Under the pieces are notes generated by a model. The model searched no databases and had not been told where the DNA came from. It was given only the letters and a program-made list of their open reading frames with translations. DNA of 17,965 bases from Treponema sp. UBA792 (GTDB taxonomy: Bacteria; Spirochaetota; Spirochaetia; Treponematales; Treponemataceae): positions 1 through 17,965 of the forward strand of contig DBIW01000016.1 in NCBI GenBank assembly GCA_002296965.1. Direction: 5' to 3'. A program made the position numbers and the translations under genes. Shown in pieces: positions 1-7,068 of the stretch (within the stretch, counting starts at the first letter, position 1; every line of letters begins with the position of its first letter).

Positions 1-12
1 TTGACTTTTTAT

Positions 13-17
13 GGGAG
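13..17 (+). promoter_or_regulatory. Ribosome binding site deciding the GTG start at 25
   Basis: GGGAG lies 7 nt upstream of the GTG at 25. The TTG at 1 has no visible upstream sequence in the window and would add eight residues ahead of a normal lipoprotein signal peptide. Confidence 0.6.
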
Positions 18-24
18 ATTTATT

Positions 25-1080
25 GTGAAGAAAAATACAAAACTTTTTGCTGTGTTTTCAGCATTTGCAGTGATGCTGATTTTTGCAGGGTGTTCAATGG
101 GGGCGAATTCATCCGGAAGCAATAAGAATTTGACCGGAGCTACCTATACTGTATCGATTGAAAGCGCCATTTTTAACGGTACGGTAAGTGCTGATAAAAC
201 TACAGGAATTTATGCAGGGGAAACAGTTACACTCTCTGTAGAACCGAAGACTGATTATAAACTGACTGAACTTATTGTGACAGACTCAAGCGGAACAGCA
301 GTCAAGACAACAGCAGTGACGGAACAGGCAGAATATACTTTTACTATGCCTGAAAGCAATGTGAATGTTGCGGCGACGTTTGCCGAAGAAGGTTGGAGTG
401 CTGAGGAGCCAAAAGGAATACGCCGTGAGTGTGTCAGTAGATATGGTGTCAAAAAATACTATCTTTTTTATTTCACTGAAGCAGACAGCACTTGGGAATT
501 ATATCAGTATAAGGTTAATATAGTGGATGGAACTTATAAAGAGGTATACAAAAAGATAACCGAAGGAACTTACTCTGGAAACATAAATAAAACTACGAGT
601 AAGGACAATCCCATAAAACTAAAATGGGGCGAGAATCCGGAATTTTTTGTAGACTATACCGGAAGAATAGTCAATTTCACTGGTTTCTTTATGAAAACCA
701 ATGGTTCGGCCGTAAAACTGGCGGAAAATGGAAATTTCATAAATCAAACTGAGAGCGGAGATTATCTGACAAATTTCTATGATGATGGCACTTGGGAGTT
801 CTATTTTGTTTCAAGTGGCACAGGTATTAAGAATAGTGGTAACCGCGAACTTGTATTGCTGCAAGGAACATGGACAAAAACCGAAGACAACAAGTTTAAA
901 ATTTTGACTATTACAACTAGACTGAATTACAATACATTGAAAATGAAAGCTGTTCCAGCTGAAGAGCAGGAGCAGAATACTGTGCTTGAAACTTATTCGG
1001 GGGATAATGGTTATAACGAGATTGATCTTGAGTGTATGCTTGGGCTGGAGTACAAAGTAAATCCGGAGGCATACGAGTAA
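25..1080 (+). CDS. Lipoprotein with one InlB-like (Flg_new-type) repeat, function unknown
   Basis: Predicted 351-residue exported lipoprotein. The GTG at 25 is preferred over the TTG at 1: GGGAG sits 7 nt upstream, and translation then begins MKKN, giving a short basic n-region, a hydrophobic core and a lipobox IFAGC with the acylated Cys at residue 23. After a Ser/Asn-rich linker, residues about 41-120 form one divergent InlB B-repeat-like domain (VEPKTDYKLTELIV, then YTFTMPESNVNVAATF). Such domains are common in surface proteins of Treponema and Firmicutes and usually act as spacers or adhesive modules. Residues 121-351 are rich in Tyr, Trp, Asn and Thr, look like beta-structure, and match no family I recognise. 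The gene is visibly AT-richer than the rest of the window (positions 541-600 contain 20 G/C of 60). A terminator follows. The lipoprotein call is firm; the molecular function is unknown. Confidence 0.8.
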   Translation: MKKNTKLFAVFSAFAVMLIFAGCSMGANSSGSNKNLTGATYTVSIESAIFNGTVSADKTTGIYAGETVTLSVEPKTDYKLTELIVTDSSGTAVKTTAVTEQAEYTFTMPESNVNVAATFAEEGWSAEEPKGIRRECVSRYGVKKYYLFYFTEADSTWELYQYKVNIVDGTYKEVYKKITEGTYSGNINKTTSKDNPIKLKWGENPEFFVDYTGRIVNFTGFFMKTNGSAVKLAENGNFINQTESGDYLTNFYDDGTWEFYFVSSGTGIKNSGNRELVLLQGTWTKTEDNKFKILTITTRLNYNTLKMKAVPAEEQEQNTVLETYSGDNGYNEIDLECMLGLEYKVNPEAYE

Positions 1081-1087
1081 ATGAGCA

Positions 1088-1123
1088 TCCCTCCGACGTT
1101 TGCGCCGGAGGGAAACAATTTTT
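1088..1123 (+). terminator. Rho-independent terminator after the first lipoprotein gene
   Basis: CCCTCCG (1089-1095) pairs with CGGAGGG (1106-1112), with a flanking T-A pair and two inner C-G pairs across one mismatch. A short A/C stretch and TTTTT (1119-1123) follow. It begins 8 nt after the TAA of the upstream gene. This matches the usual GC-stem plus T-tract form. Confidence 0.8.
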
Positions 1124-1158
1124 ATAAGAACAGCATTAAAAATGTGATAAATATTCTT

Positions 1159-1300
1159 GTTCCGCGGCAGGCAATGGAGCGGCGGCGAGGTCTGCTTGAG
1201 CAGGCGAAGCCGAAGACCGGAGCCGTGCGGTCTTGCACGGCGAGGACTTGGAGCGTGAGCGAACCGCGGAACTGCCGGCGGCACATCGTGACGGCCGCCC
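1159..1300. repeat. GC-rich, hairpin-rich intergenic element (candidate dispersed repeat or structured RNA)
   Basis: The 342-bp gap between the two lipoprotein genes holds the terminator, an AT-rich stretch (about 1113-1158) and then this abruptly GC-rich block. It has nested inverted repeats: GTTCCGCGG (1159-1167) with CCGCGGAAC (1264-1272) as outer arms; GTCTGC-TTGA-GCAGGC (1190-1205, one G-T pair); GCCGTGC with GCACGGC (1222-1241); and GGCGGC (1277-1282) with GCCGCC (1294-1299). The weaving of short GCGAAG/GCGAGG modules between hairpins resembles dispersed palindromic repeats. A 76-codon open frame crosses it, but its composition and position argue against coding. The rest of the gap, 1301-1422, shows only the ribosome binding site of the xylanase gene. 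Copy number in the genome cannot be seen from here. Confidence 0.45.
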
Positions 1301-1422
1301 GTAAAATCTAAAAGAAATTTCCTATGTCGGATTTTCGCGTTTTGTGAGAAAATGAGCCTTGCGGGGGTGAACTGCGAGCCGGGGCGAATGCTTCAGCGGA
1401 AACAAGAAAAGCGAGGTCCATT

Positions 1423-2952
1423 ATGAAGAGAATGTTTTATAGAATAGGAAATGCGGTTTTACCGCTGCTGGCGGTTTCTGTTTTTCTTGGGGCGGCATTG
1501 AATTTTTCAGCCTGTTCGACAGCGTCTGCGCCGGATGATTCGGGGAATAGCGATGAGACGGACGGGATTCAGAAAGACAGCTGGCTGAGCGATTCAGTTC
1601 CTTCTATATATAAGACTTTCGCGGAAGATTTTGAATATGTCGGGATTGCGGCTGAATACGGAAATTTCGGGCTGCGTCAGAGCGGCGCGGACAAATATAC
1701 GGCTTCGTACACCCAATCAGGATGGGGAACTCCCGGCGAGCTTTATTATGACGAGGTTCAGAAGGGAATTGCGAAGCACGCGAATTCTTTGACGCTCGGA
1801 AACGAGATGAAGCCGCAGTTTCTGCTTGCCTGGTGGAACACCGGAGACGGAGCGAAGCAGCAGAAGGCGAGCTTTGAGGCTTCAAACGGAAAGACGGTGG
1901 AGGTTCCCGCCGCGCTGAACAACGAGAATCTGATTTATGCGACGCTGAATGTCGCAAAGAAGATGGGCGTAAAAATGCGCGGCCATGTTCTGACATGGCA
2001 TTCTCAGACTCCGGACGATTTTTTTGCGGAAGGATATTCGGCTAAGGTCGGTTCTGACGGTATGCTTACGAATCCGGTTGACAAGGAGACGATGACGGCG
2101 CGGCACGAATGGTACATAAAGACGGTTCTGGAATGTGTGGCGGCTTGGGAAGAGGCGAACGGCTACGGGGACGGAAATCACATAATCTGGGCGTGGGATG
2201 TCGTGAACGAGGCGTGCGCGGATGACGCTTCGGACGGAAAGTGGTACCGCGGCGACACAGCCGGAACTAAAGATAAGAAGCCTGAAAATAGCGGCTCGCG
2301 CTGGTATCAGATTTACGGAAGCGACGAATTTATTGTGAACGCGTTCCGTTTTGCGAATGCCTATGCGCCTGCGGATGTGAAGCTCTGCTACAACGACTAC
2401 AATGAGTATATGCCGGGGAAGACTGCGGCGATTGAGCATCTGGTGAAGGCGGTTCAGAACGGCTCTGCCGGAACTGTGGGCGGAAAATCCGTGTCTCCGC
2501 GGATTGACGTTGTGGCGATGCAGTCGCATCTTGGCACGGAATGGCCGGGAGTTTCATCCTATGAGTCGGCGCTCAAGAAATTCCTTGCGCTCGGATGTGA
2601 TGTTCATGTTTCCGAGCTGGATTTTTCTGCGGAAAGCGAAGAGGCTGCGGTAAAAGCCTACGGAGAATATTTCAGCCTTTTTAGAAAGTACGGAAAAAGC
2701 TGGGGCGGCGCAAACAGGATTACAAGCGTCACAGTCTGGGGAATAAACAACGAGAATTCCTGGATAAATCCGAGCTCCTATGGAAAGAAGGTGAAGACTT
2801 ATCCGCTGCTTTTCAACCTCGACAACAATGTGGATGGCAGGACTAAAACTGCGGTTTATGACACCGGAACAGAGAAGCTGCCGCTGTTCGACGAGGGCGA
2901 CTCATATATTCCGAACAAAGCTTTCTGGGCGGTGATAAAGGCGGCAAAGTAG
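1423..2952 (+). CDS. GH10 endo-1,4-beta-xylanase, lipoprotein
   Basis: 509-residue glycoside hydrolase family 10 enzyme, expected to cut internal beta-1,4 bonds of xylan with retention of configuration. The signal peptide ends in lipobox FSAC with Cys31, so the enzyme is probably anchored to the envelope. A short acidic linker follows, and the catalytic barrel fills about residues 60-509. GH10 signatures appear in order: NEMKP (127-131), RGHVLTWHSQTP (186-197), WDVVNEA with acid/base Glu263, YNDYN (323-327), MQSH (366-369), HVSELD with nucleophile Glu398, and VTVWGINNENSW (436-447). Both catalytic Glu residues are present, so it should be active. No carbohydrate-binding module is visible. GAGG at 1413-1416, 6 nt before the ATG, supports the start. 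GC content is much higher than in the preceding gene (positions 1801-1860 contain 35 G/C of 60). The gene converges on the TauE gene 38 bp away without a clear terminator between them. Confidence 0.95.
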   Translation: MKRMFYRIGNAVLPLLAVSVFLGAALNFSACSTASAPDDSGNSDETDGIQKDSWLSDSVPSIYKTFAEDFEYVGIAAEYGNFGLRQSGADKYTASYTQSGWGTPGELYYDEVQKGIAKHANSLTLGNEMKPQFLLAWWNTGDGAKQQKASFEASNGKTVEVPAALNNENLIYATLNVAKKMGVKMRGHVLTWHSQTPDDFFAEGYSAKVGSDGMLTNPVDKETMTARHEWYIKTVLECVAAWEEANGYGDGNHIIWAWDVVNEACADDASDGKWYRGDTAGTKDKKPENSGSRWYQIYGSDEFIVNAFRFANAYAPADVKLCYNDYNEYMPGKTAAIEHLVKAVQNGSAGTVGGKSVSPRIDVVAMQSHLGTEWPGVSSYESALKKFLALGCDVHVSELDFSAESEEAAVKAYGEYFSLFRKYGKSWGGANRITSVTVWGINNENSWINPSSYGKKVKTYPLLFNLDNNVDGRTKTAVYDTGTEKLPLFDEGDSYIPNKAFWAVIKAAK

Positions 2953-2990
2953 GGAACCGTGGAGCAGGGAAGCGGCGGAAATTCACGGGC

Positions 2991-3767
2991 TTATTTTATC
3001 ATCTGGAAAATGAAGATTGCCGCTCCGAGAACTACAAGCACGATTCCCGTGGCGCGGTTGAGCGTCTTGGGCGTGGCTCTGTTTGCAAGAACCGCGGCGA
3101 TTCTGGCCCAGATGAACGTGAATACGACGCAGAGCGCGAGAACAGGAATGTCCGGCCTGCCGCCGATTGCGAAGTGGGATGCTGCGCCGGTCAGGGCTGT
3201 GAACGTCATGATGAAGACGCTCGTGCCGACCGCGGTCTTCAGCTCGTAGCCAAGGACGGATGTCAGAATCAGAAGCATCATCATTCCGCCGCCGGCACCG
3301 ACAAATCCGCAGATAAGTCCGATTAAGGTTCCGCAGATGACCGACTGGACGGCGCGCTTTTTGGGGGATACTTTTGCCATTGATTCCTTTGTGGTCATGA
3401 CTGGACGCATTATGAATTTTATGCCGAGAAGAAATGTCATGAACACCGAGAAATTTCCCATGGCGGCGGCAGGCAGCAGGCTCGCGAGGTAGCTTCCCGC
3501 CACGGTGAACGCAAGAACGCTTATCATCATTATGATTCCGTTTCTTACGTCAAGGTTTCCGCTCTTTCCGTAGGTGTATGCGGAGACTGCGCTTGCGAGG
3601 ACATCGGATGCGAGCGCGATTCCCACCGCCATATAAGGCTCCATGCCGAGAAACGTGATAAGAAGCGGACTGATTACCGCCGCCGCGCTCATTCCGGCAA
3701 ATCCTGTTCCAAGTCCTGCTCCCATTCCTGCGAAAAAAGTCACGATTACCGTGATGAATATGTCCAT
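2991..3767 (-). CDS. TauE/SafE-family membrane permease
   Basis: 258-residue integral membrane protein of the TauE/SafE (DUF81) family, whose members move small anions such as sulfite, sulfoacetate or other sulfonates; the substrate here is unknown. About eight hydrophobic segments fall in two halves, each opening with the family's glycine-rich motif: GMGAGLGTGFAGMSAAAVISP near the N-terminus and LICGFVGAGGGMMMLL in the middle. The Met at 3767 is chosen over the more distal Met at 3809 because AAGGA (3777-3781) lies 9 nt upstream and the first membrane span starts directly after MDIF. It is divergent from the AEC transporter, with 208 bp between them, and convergent with the xylanase gene. 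No sulfur-metabolism genes flank it, so its substrate cannot be inferred from context. Confidence 0.9.
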   Translation of the reverse strand: MDIFITVIVTFFAGMGAGLGTGFAGMSAAAVISPLLITFLGMEPYMAVGIALASDVLASAVSAYTYGKSGNLDVRNGIIMMISVLAFTVAGSYLASLLPAAAMGNFSVFMTFLLGIKFIMRPVMTTKESMAKVSPKKRAVQSVICGTLIGLICGFVGAGGGMMMLLILTSVLGYELKTAVGTSVFIMTFTALTGAASHFAIGGRPDIPVLALCVVFTFIWARIAAVLANRATPKTLNRATGIVLVVLGAAIFIFQMIK

Positions 3768-3821
3768 TTTACGCCATCCTTGATTCATGCGTCGGGGCTG
3801 TCCATTCACAAGTCAGGCCGA

Positions 3822-3849
3822 CGTATATAATTGTTTTCCGAAATGCCAA
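3822..3849 (-). promoter_or_regulatory. Putative sigma70 promoter for the TauE gene
   Basis: On the minus strand TTGGCA (3844-3849), a 16-bp spacer and TATACG (3822-3827) give a fair -35/-10 pair about 55 bp upstream of the start codon. Two small inverted repeats touch it: CGTCGG (3790-3795) with CCGACG (3818-3823) across the -10 box, and ATATT-AAT-AATAT (3849-3861) next to the -35 box. These could be operators, but neither is strong. Confidence 0.4.
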
Positions 3850-3938
3850 TATTAATAATATCCGCCTGGAAAATCAACACGCAACGCCGCAATCGTGAGC
3901 AGTTCCTCCGTAATTATGAACGGCTGCATATTTTCTTG

Positions 3939-3966
3939 TTGAAAAAATAATGCCGGTTTTTATAAT
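3939..3966 (+). promoter_or_regulatory. Near-consensus sigma70 promoter for the AEC transporter, possibly leaderless
   Basis: TTGAAA (3939-3944), a 16-bp spacer and TATAAT (3961-3966) form the best promoter in the window. Only 9 nt separate the -10 box from the ATG at 3976, so a start site 6-7 nt past the -10 box would fall at about 3973, two or three bases before the ATG. No Shine-Dalgarno sequence lies upstream of the ATG. Confidence 0.65.
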
Positions 3967-3975
3967 TGCAGTATT

Positions 3976-4968
3976 ATGGATTCGTTGCTTTTTTCTGTGA
4001 ATGCGATTTTTCCGCTGCTTCTCCTTTCCGCGCTCGGCTTTTATGTCCGGCGGAACGGAACTATAAATGATGACTTCCTTGAATGTGGAAATAGATTCTG
4101 CTTCAGATATGGATTTTTTGCGATGATGTTCGCAAATATCTATAAAATCGAGAGTCTTTCTTCTATAAGGTGGAATGTTGTTGTTTTTGCGCTTATAGCC
4201 GTTTCTGTCCTGTTTCTGGCAGGTCTTGTCTATGTCATATTTTTTGTGAAGGATCCCAGGCAGAAGGGCGTGATTCACCAGGCGTTTTACCGCTCAAACT
4301 ATGCGACAATCGGGCTTCCGCTTGCGTTCAATATTTCCGGAAGCGAGGGGCTTGTGCTTGCGGCCCTGATTTCGGCGTTTTCCGTTCCCCTGTTCAATGT
4401 TCTTGGCGTGATTTCGCTTTCTGTTTTCTCGGAAAACAGAAATTCAAGACCCGTCCGGTTCGTGCTCAGGCAGATTGTCACGAATCCGCTGATTCAGGGA
4501 GTCGCATTGGGACTTTGTTGCGTGGCTGCAAGGCCGTTCTGCGGCGGATGGCGTTTTTCTACAGGGAACCTGCGTTTTCTGTACAATGCCATTGACGCGT
4601 TGGGAGGCATGGCCCCGTGGTTTTCTCTGATTATTCTGGGCGGACAGTTCAAATTTTCGGCTGTAAAAAGACTGCTTCCCCAGATTGCCGTCAGTGTCGT
4701 TGCGAGGCTGGTGATTGCGCCGGTTGTCGGAATGTGCATAATTCTTTTCCTTCCGCCGGTACTCGGTTTTCCGCGATTCCAGCCTGTTGAGTGCGCCGCG
4801 CTGTTCGCCCTTTTTGCCGCTCCGGAAGCCGTGGCAAGTGTCGCTATGGCCGATCAGATGGACGGCGACAGCGAGCTTGCGGGACAGATTCTTGTATGGA
4901 CGGCGTTCTTTTCGACGTTCTTCCTGTTTCTGTTCACGGCATTTTTCAGGCATGCTGGAATTTTCTGA
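3976..4968 (+). CDS. AEC (auxin efflux carrier-like) family transporter
   Basis: 330-residue membrane protein of the AEC/Mem_trans family. Bacterial members transport malate, other organic acids or related small metabolites; the substrate here is not determinable. Hydrophobic helices fill most of the length in two bundles, and the characteristic start (VNAIFPLLLLSALGFYVRR) lies immediately after the Met, which fixes the N-terminus at 3976. The second half has the family's helices ending near FAAPEAVASVAMADQM, a conserved region just before the last span. The length is typical of the family (about 300-330). The gene is a single transcription unit with its own strong promoter, no ribosome binding site, and a hairpin immediately after the stop that it shares with the convergent rnf operon. 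Confidence 0.88.
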   Translation: MDSLLFSVNAIFPLLLLSALGFYVRRNGTINDDFLECGNRFCFRYGFFAMMFANIYKIESLSSIRWNVVVFALIAVSVLFLAGLVYVIFFVKDPRQKGVIHQAFYRSNYATIGLPLAFNISGSEGLVLAALISAFSVPLFNVLGVISLSVFSENRNSRPVRFVLRQIVTNPLIQGVALGLCCVAARPFCGGWRFSTGNLRFLYNAIDALGGMAPWFSLIILGGQFKFSAVKRLLPQIAVSVVARLVIAPVVGMCIILFLPPVLGFPRFQPVECAALFALFAAPEAVASVAMADQMDGDSELAGQILVWTAFFSTFFLFLFTAFFRHAGIF

Positions 4969-4969
4969 G

Positions 4970-4996
4970 CCGCTCCGGAGATATTGCCCGGAGCGG
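4970..4996. terminator. Shared hairpin between convergent AEC gene and rnf operon
   Basis: CCGCTCCGG (4970-4978) and CCGGAGCGG (4988-4996) form a perfect 9-bp stem with a 9-nt loop. It starts 2 nt after the AEC stop codon and ends 6 nt before the rnfB stop on the opposite strand. The plus-strand side is followed by a T-rich stretch (TTCTATTTT). The minus-strand side lacks a good T tract, so termination may be stronger for the AEC transcript than for rnf. Confidence 0.6.
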
Positions 4997-5001
4997 GAAT
5001 T

Positions 5002-5814
5002 CTATTTTGTCATTTCCTGAAACAGAACAAGCACCTTGTCCGGGCAGCCTTTTACGCAGGTTCCGCAGCTTGTGCATTTTGTCCTGTCGATTTTCGGAAT
5101 TCCGTTCTCAATGGCGATACATTTCTCCGGGCAGTTACGGACGCACAGGCCGCATTTGAAGCAGCCGGCCGTACAGTCCTTGCGTATCTGCGCCTTGTTC
5201 TCGCTTCTGTTCGAGCAGAGAGGAACGGCGCCTTTTGTTTCCATGTCGATTATGGAGAAAAGCTTCTTTGGGCAGGCCTTTGCGCATTTTCCGCAGCCTA
5301 CGCATTTGCTGTAGTCTACGGACGGAAGACCATTTTGTCCCATGCTGAGCGCTCCGAACGGACAGGCGGATACACAGTCTCCGAATCCGATGCATCCGAA
5401 TGCGCATTTTTTTGTTCCGTTTATTGTAAGCTGCGCCGCACTGCATGATTTTACGCCGTTGTAGTTTCCTTTGGGTTTTGCGCATGATTCCGTTCCGGCG
5501 CAGGCGAGGAGGGCAACCTTCGGCTTTACTTCGACTCCTGCCTTTCCCAGAATTTCGGCTATTTTTGAGGCGCAGCTTGCTCCTCCGGCGACACATCCGT
5601 CTGTAGGCGCGTCGCCTTTTGTGACTGCGGAGGCAAAGGCGTCACAGCCGGCAAGCCCGCAGCCGCCGCAGTTCGCTCCGCTGAGCGCCTCCCGCACAAG
5701 CTCGACTTTTGGATCCATGTTCACGTGGAAAATTTTCTTGAAAAGTCCGAGCAGAAGCCCAAGAATAAACGCGATTGCGAGCGCTACTATTATTGTGTAC
5801 AGAATTGTGTTCAT
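5002..5814 (-). CDS. rnfB: Rnf complex electron transport subunit RnfB (polyferredoxin)
   Basis: 270-residue iron-sulfur subunit of the Rnf ferredoxin:NAD+ oxidoreductase, which accepts electrons from soluble ferredoxin. One N-terminal membrane anchor spans residues 5-25. A Fes domain follows with Cys49, Cys52, Cys57 and Cys74 (ANCGGCGLAGC). Then come Cys137/141/147/151 (CIGFGDCVSACP) and three further CxxCxxCxxxC ferredoxin motifs: Cys171/174/177/181, Cys218/221/224/228 and Cys247/250/253/257. This extended cluster set is like clostridial RnfB and unlike the shorter proteobacterial RsxB. It is the last gene of the operon, 11 bp after rnfA, with AGGAG 8 nt upstream of the ATG. A hairpin follows the stop codon. 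Confidence 0.96.
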   Translation of the reverse strand: MNTILYTIIVALAIAFILGLLLGLFKKIFHVNMDPKVELVREALSGANCGGCGLAGCDAFASAVTKGDAPTDGCVAGGASCASKIAEILGKAGVEVKPKVALLACAGTESCAKPKGNYNGVKSCSAAQLTINGTKKCAFGCIGFGDCVSACPFGALSMGQNGLPSVDYSKCVGCGKCAKACPKKLFSIIDMETKGAVPLCSNRSENKAQIRKDCTAGCFKCGLCVRNCPEKCIAIENGIPKIDRTKCTSCGTCVKGCPDKVLVLFQEMTK

Positions 5815-5825
5815 TCATTCCTCTC

Positions 5826-6404
5826 CTATTTTATGATTCCCTTGAAGCCAAGGAATGCGAGGCTCAGAAGTCCGGCCGCGACGAACAGCACCGGAGAGCC
5901 CTTGAACGCCTCCGGAATTTTCGCTGTCTTCATGCGGCTTCTGACTCCGCTCATAATGACCATGCTGAGCAGAAAGCCTATCGCTGTGCCGAACGCATAA
6001 ATCAGGCTCTGGCCGTAGTTGTAGTTCTTGCCGATACAGTTTATCGTGACTCCCAGAACCGCGCAGTTTGTCGTAATCAGGGCAAGGTAAACTCCCATCG
6101 CATTGTAAAGGCCGGGAGCCATTTTCTTCAGGAAGAATTCGACCAGCTGTACAAGGGATGCGATTACAAGAATGAAGAAAAGCGTCTGCAGGAATTCAAG
6201 ACCGAGCGGAACCATGACGAATCTGTAGAGCGGCCATGTTACAGCTGTTGCAAGCACAATTACGAATGTCGTCGCAAGTCCCATTCCTGTCGCTTTTTCC
6301 GTATCGCCCGTCATTCCTATGAACGGGCAGATTGCAAGATACTGGATGAATACAACATTGTCGATGAGCGCGGATTTTATAAAAAGTTCAATCGCTTCTG
6401 CCAT
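5826..6404 (-). CDS. rnfA: Rnf complex membrane subunit RnfA
   Basis: 192-residue polytopic membrane subunit with about six hydrophobic helices, homologous to NqrE. Conserved Cys26 in the first helix (QYLAICPFIGMTGD) and Cys114 in the fourth (LITTNCAVLGV) match the positions that, with the equivalent Cys residues of RnfE, hold an intramembrane [2Fe-2S] cluster in the Rnf/Nqr family. The length is standard. The gene starts 1 nt after the rnfE stop, with GGAGG about 9 nt upstream, so translation is probably coupled. RnfB follows after 11 bp. Confidence 0.96.
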   Translation of the reverse strand: MAEAIELFIKSALIDNVVFIQYLAICPFIGMTGDTEKATGMGLATTFVIVLATAVTWPLYRFVMVPLGLEFLQTLFFILVIASLVQLVEFFLKKMAPGLYNAMGVYLALITTNCAVLGVTINCIGKNYNYGQSLIYAFGTAIGFLLSMVIMSGVRSRMKTAKIPEAFKGSPVLFVAAGLLSLAFLGFKGIIK

Positions 6405-6405
6405 T

Positions 6406-7068
6406 TCAGTTTTCCTCCGCCGTTTTTTCTGTCATGATTTTTTTCTCTGCGGCCTTTCTTCTGCCGGAAGCCTGTTTTGCCCCCTGAACCGCCGCACCTA
6501 GAAATCCAAAAACCATGAATCCTCCGGGCGCGCTGTTCAGGATTCCGATTCTGTAGGCTTCGGGAATAATCTCCATCTTGAGCGGAGTTCCGGCCAGCAG
6601 CGTTCCTCCTCCGAGAAGCTCGCGGACAAGCGATATTGCCACAAGAATCATTGTATAGCCGATTCCCATTCCGACCGCATCAAGAACCGAATCGCCGACG
6701 GAATTCTTCGAGGCGAAGGCTTCGACACGGCCCATGATTATGCAGTTTACGACAATCAGCGGAAGGAATACGCCGAGCGCGTCATAAAGCGATTCGACGT
6801 AAGCCTGGAGAACCAGCTGCACGATTGTCGTGAACGCCGCTATTATTATGATGAAGACCGGAAGTCTTATCGCGGACGGAATGTGTTTTCTGAAAATGCT
6901 TATCACAATCTCGCTCATCACAAGAACGAATGTCATTCCGGCTCCCATTCCGAGACCGTTGAAAATGCTTGTCGTAACTCCCAGCGAGGAGCAGAGTCCG
7001 ATGTTCAGTATGAGGAGAGGATTCTCCTTTAAAAAACCGTTTGTCAGCAAGGCAAGTCGTCTATTCAT
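6406..7068 (-). CDS. rnfE: Rnf complex membrane subunit RnfE
   Basis: 220-residue polytopic membrane subunit, homologous to NqrD and paired with RnfA. Cys26 (NPLLILNIGLCSSLGV) and Cys109 (LIVVNCIIMGRVEAF) are the family's conserved membrane cysteines. The C-terminal tail (about 195-220) is Lys/Glu/Ala-rich and cytoplasmic in character. The start is the ATG at 7068: GAGAGGA (7075-7081) lies 6 nt upstream, and the protein begins MNRRLALLTNGFLKENP as in other RnfE. The Met at 7074 would be too close to that site, and the open frame running to 7167 is only rnfG antiphase. The gene overlaps the end of rnfG by 8 bp and is followed directly by rnfA. Confidence 0.95.
   Translation of the reverse strand: MNRRLALLTNGFLKENPLLILNIGLCSSLGVTTSIFNGLGMGAGMTFVLVMSEIVISIFRKHIPSAIRLPVFIIIIAAFTTIVQLVLQAYVESLYDALGVFLPLIVVNCIIMGRVEAFASKNSVGDSVLDAVGMGIGYTMILVAISLVRELLGGGTLLAGTPLKMEIIPEAYRIGILNSAPGGFMVFGFLGAAVQGAKQASGRRKAAEKKIMTEKTAEEN

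Noticed and set aside
1..24. TTG at position 1 as the start of the first lipoprotein
   Set aside because: It adds eight residues before a normal signal peptide, and the GTG at 25 has a well-spaced GGGAG.
811..1284. Minus-strand open frame opposite the lipoprotein gene and hairpin element
   Set aside because: It overlaps a well-supported coding sequence in antisense, crosses the terminator, and has low-quality composition.
1081..1311. Plus-strand open frame of 76 codons directly after the first lipoprotein stop
   Set aside because: It begins inside the terminator region, has no ribosome binding site, and runs through a palindrome-rich GC block. The predicted peptide is Arg-rich and unlike a real protein.
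2957..2988. CCGTG/CACGG pairing between the convergent xylanase and TauE genes as a terminator
   Set aside because: Only five base pairs with a 22-nt loop and no T tract on either strand.
3874..4278. Minus-strand open frame opposite the AEC promoter and gene start
   Set aside because: It is antisense to a clear membrane protein gene and its promoter, and the peptide is rich in Lys, Arg and His without any recognisable pattern.
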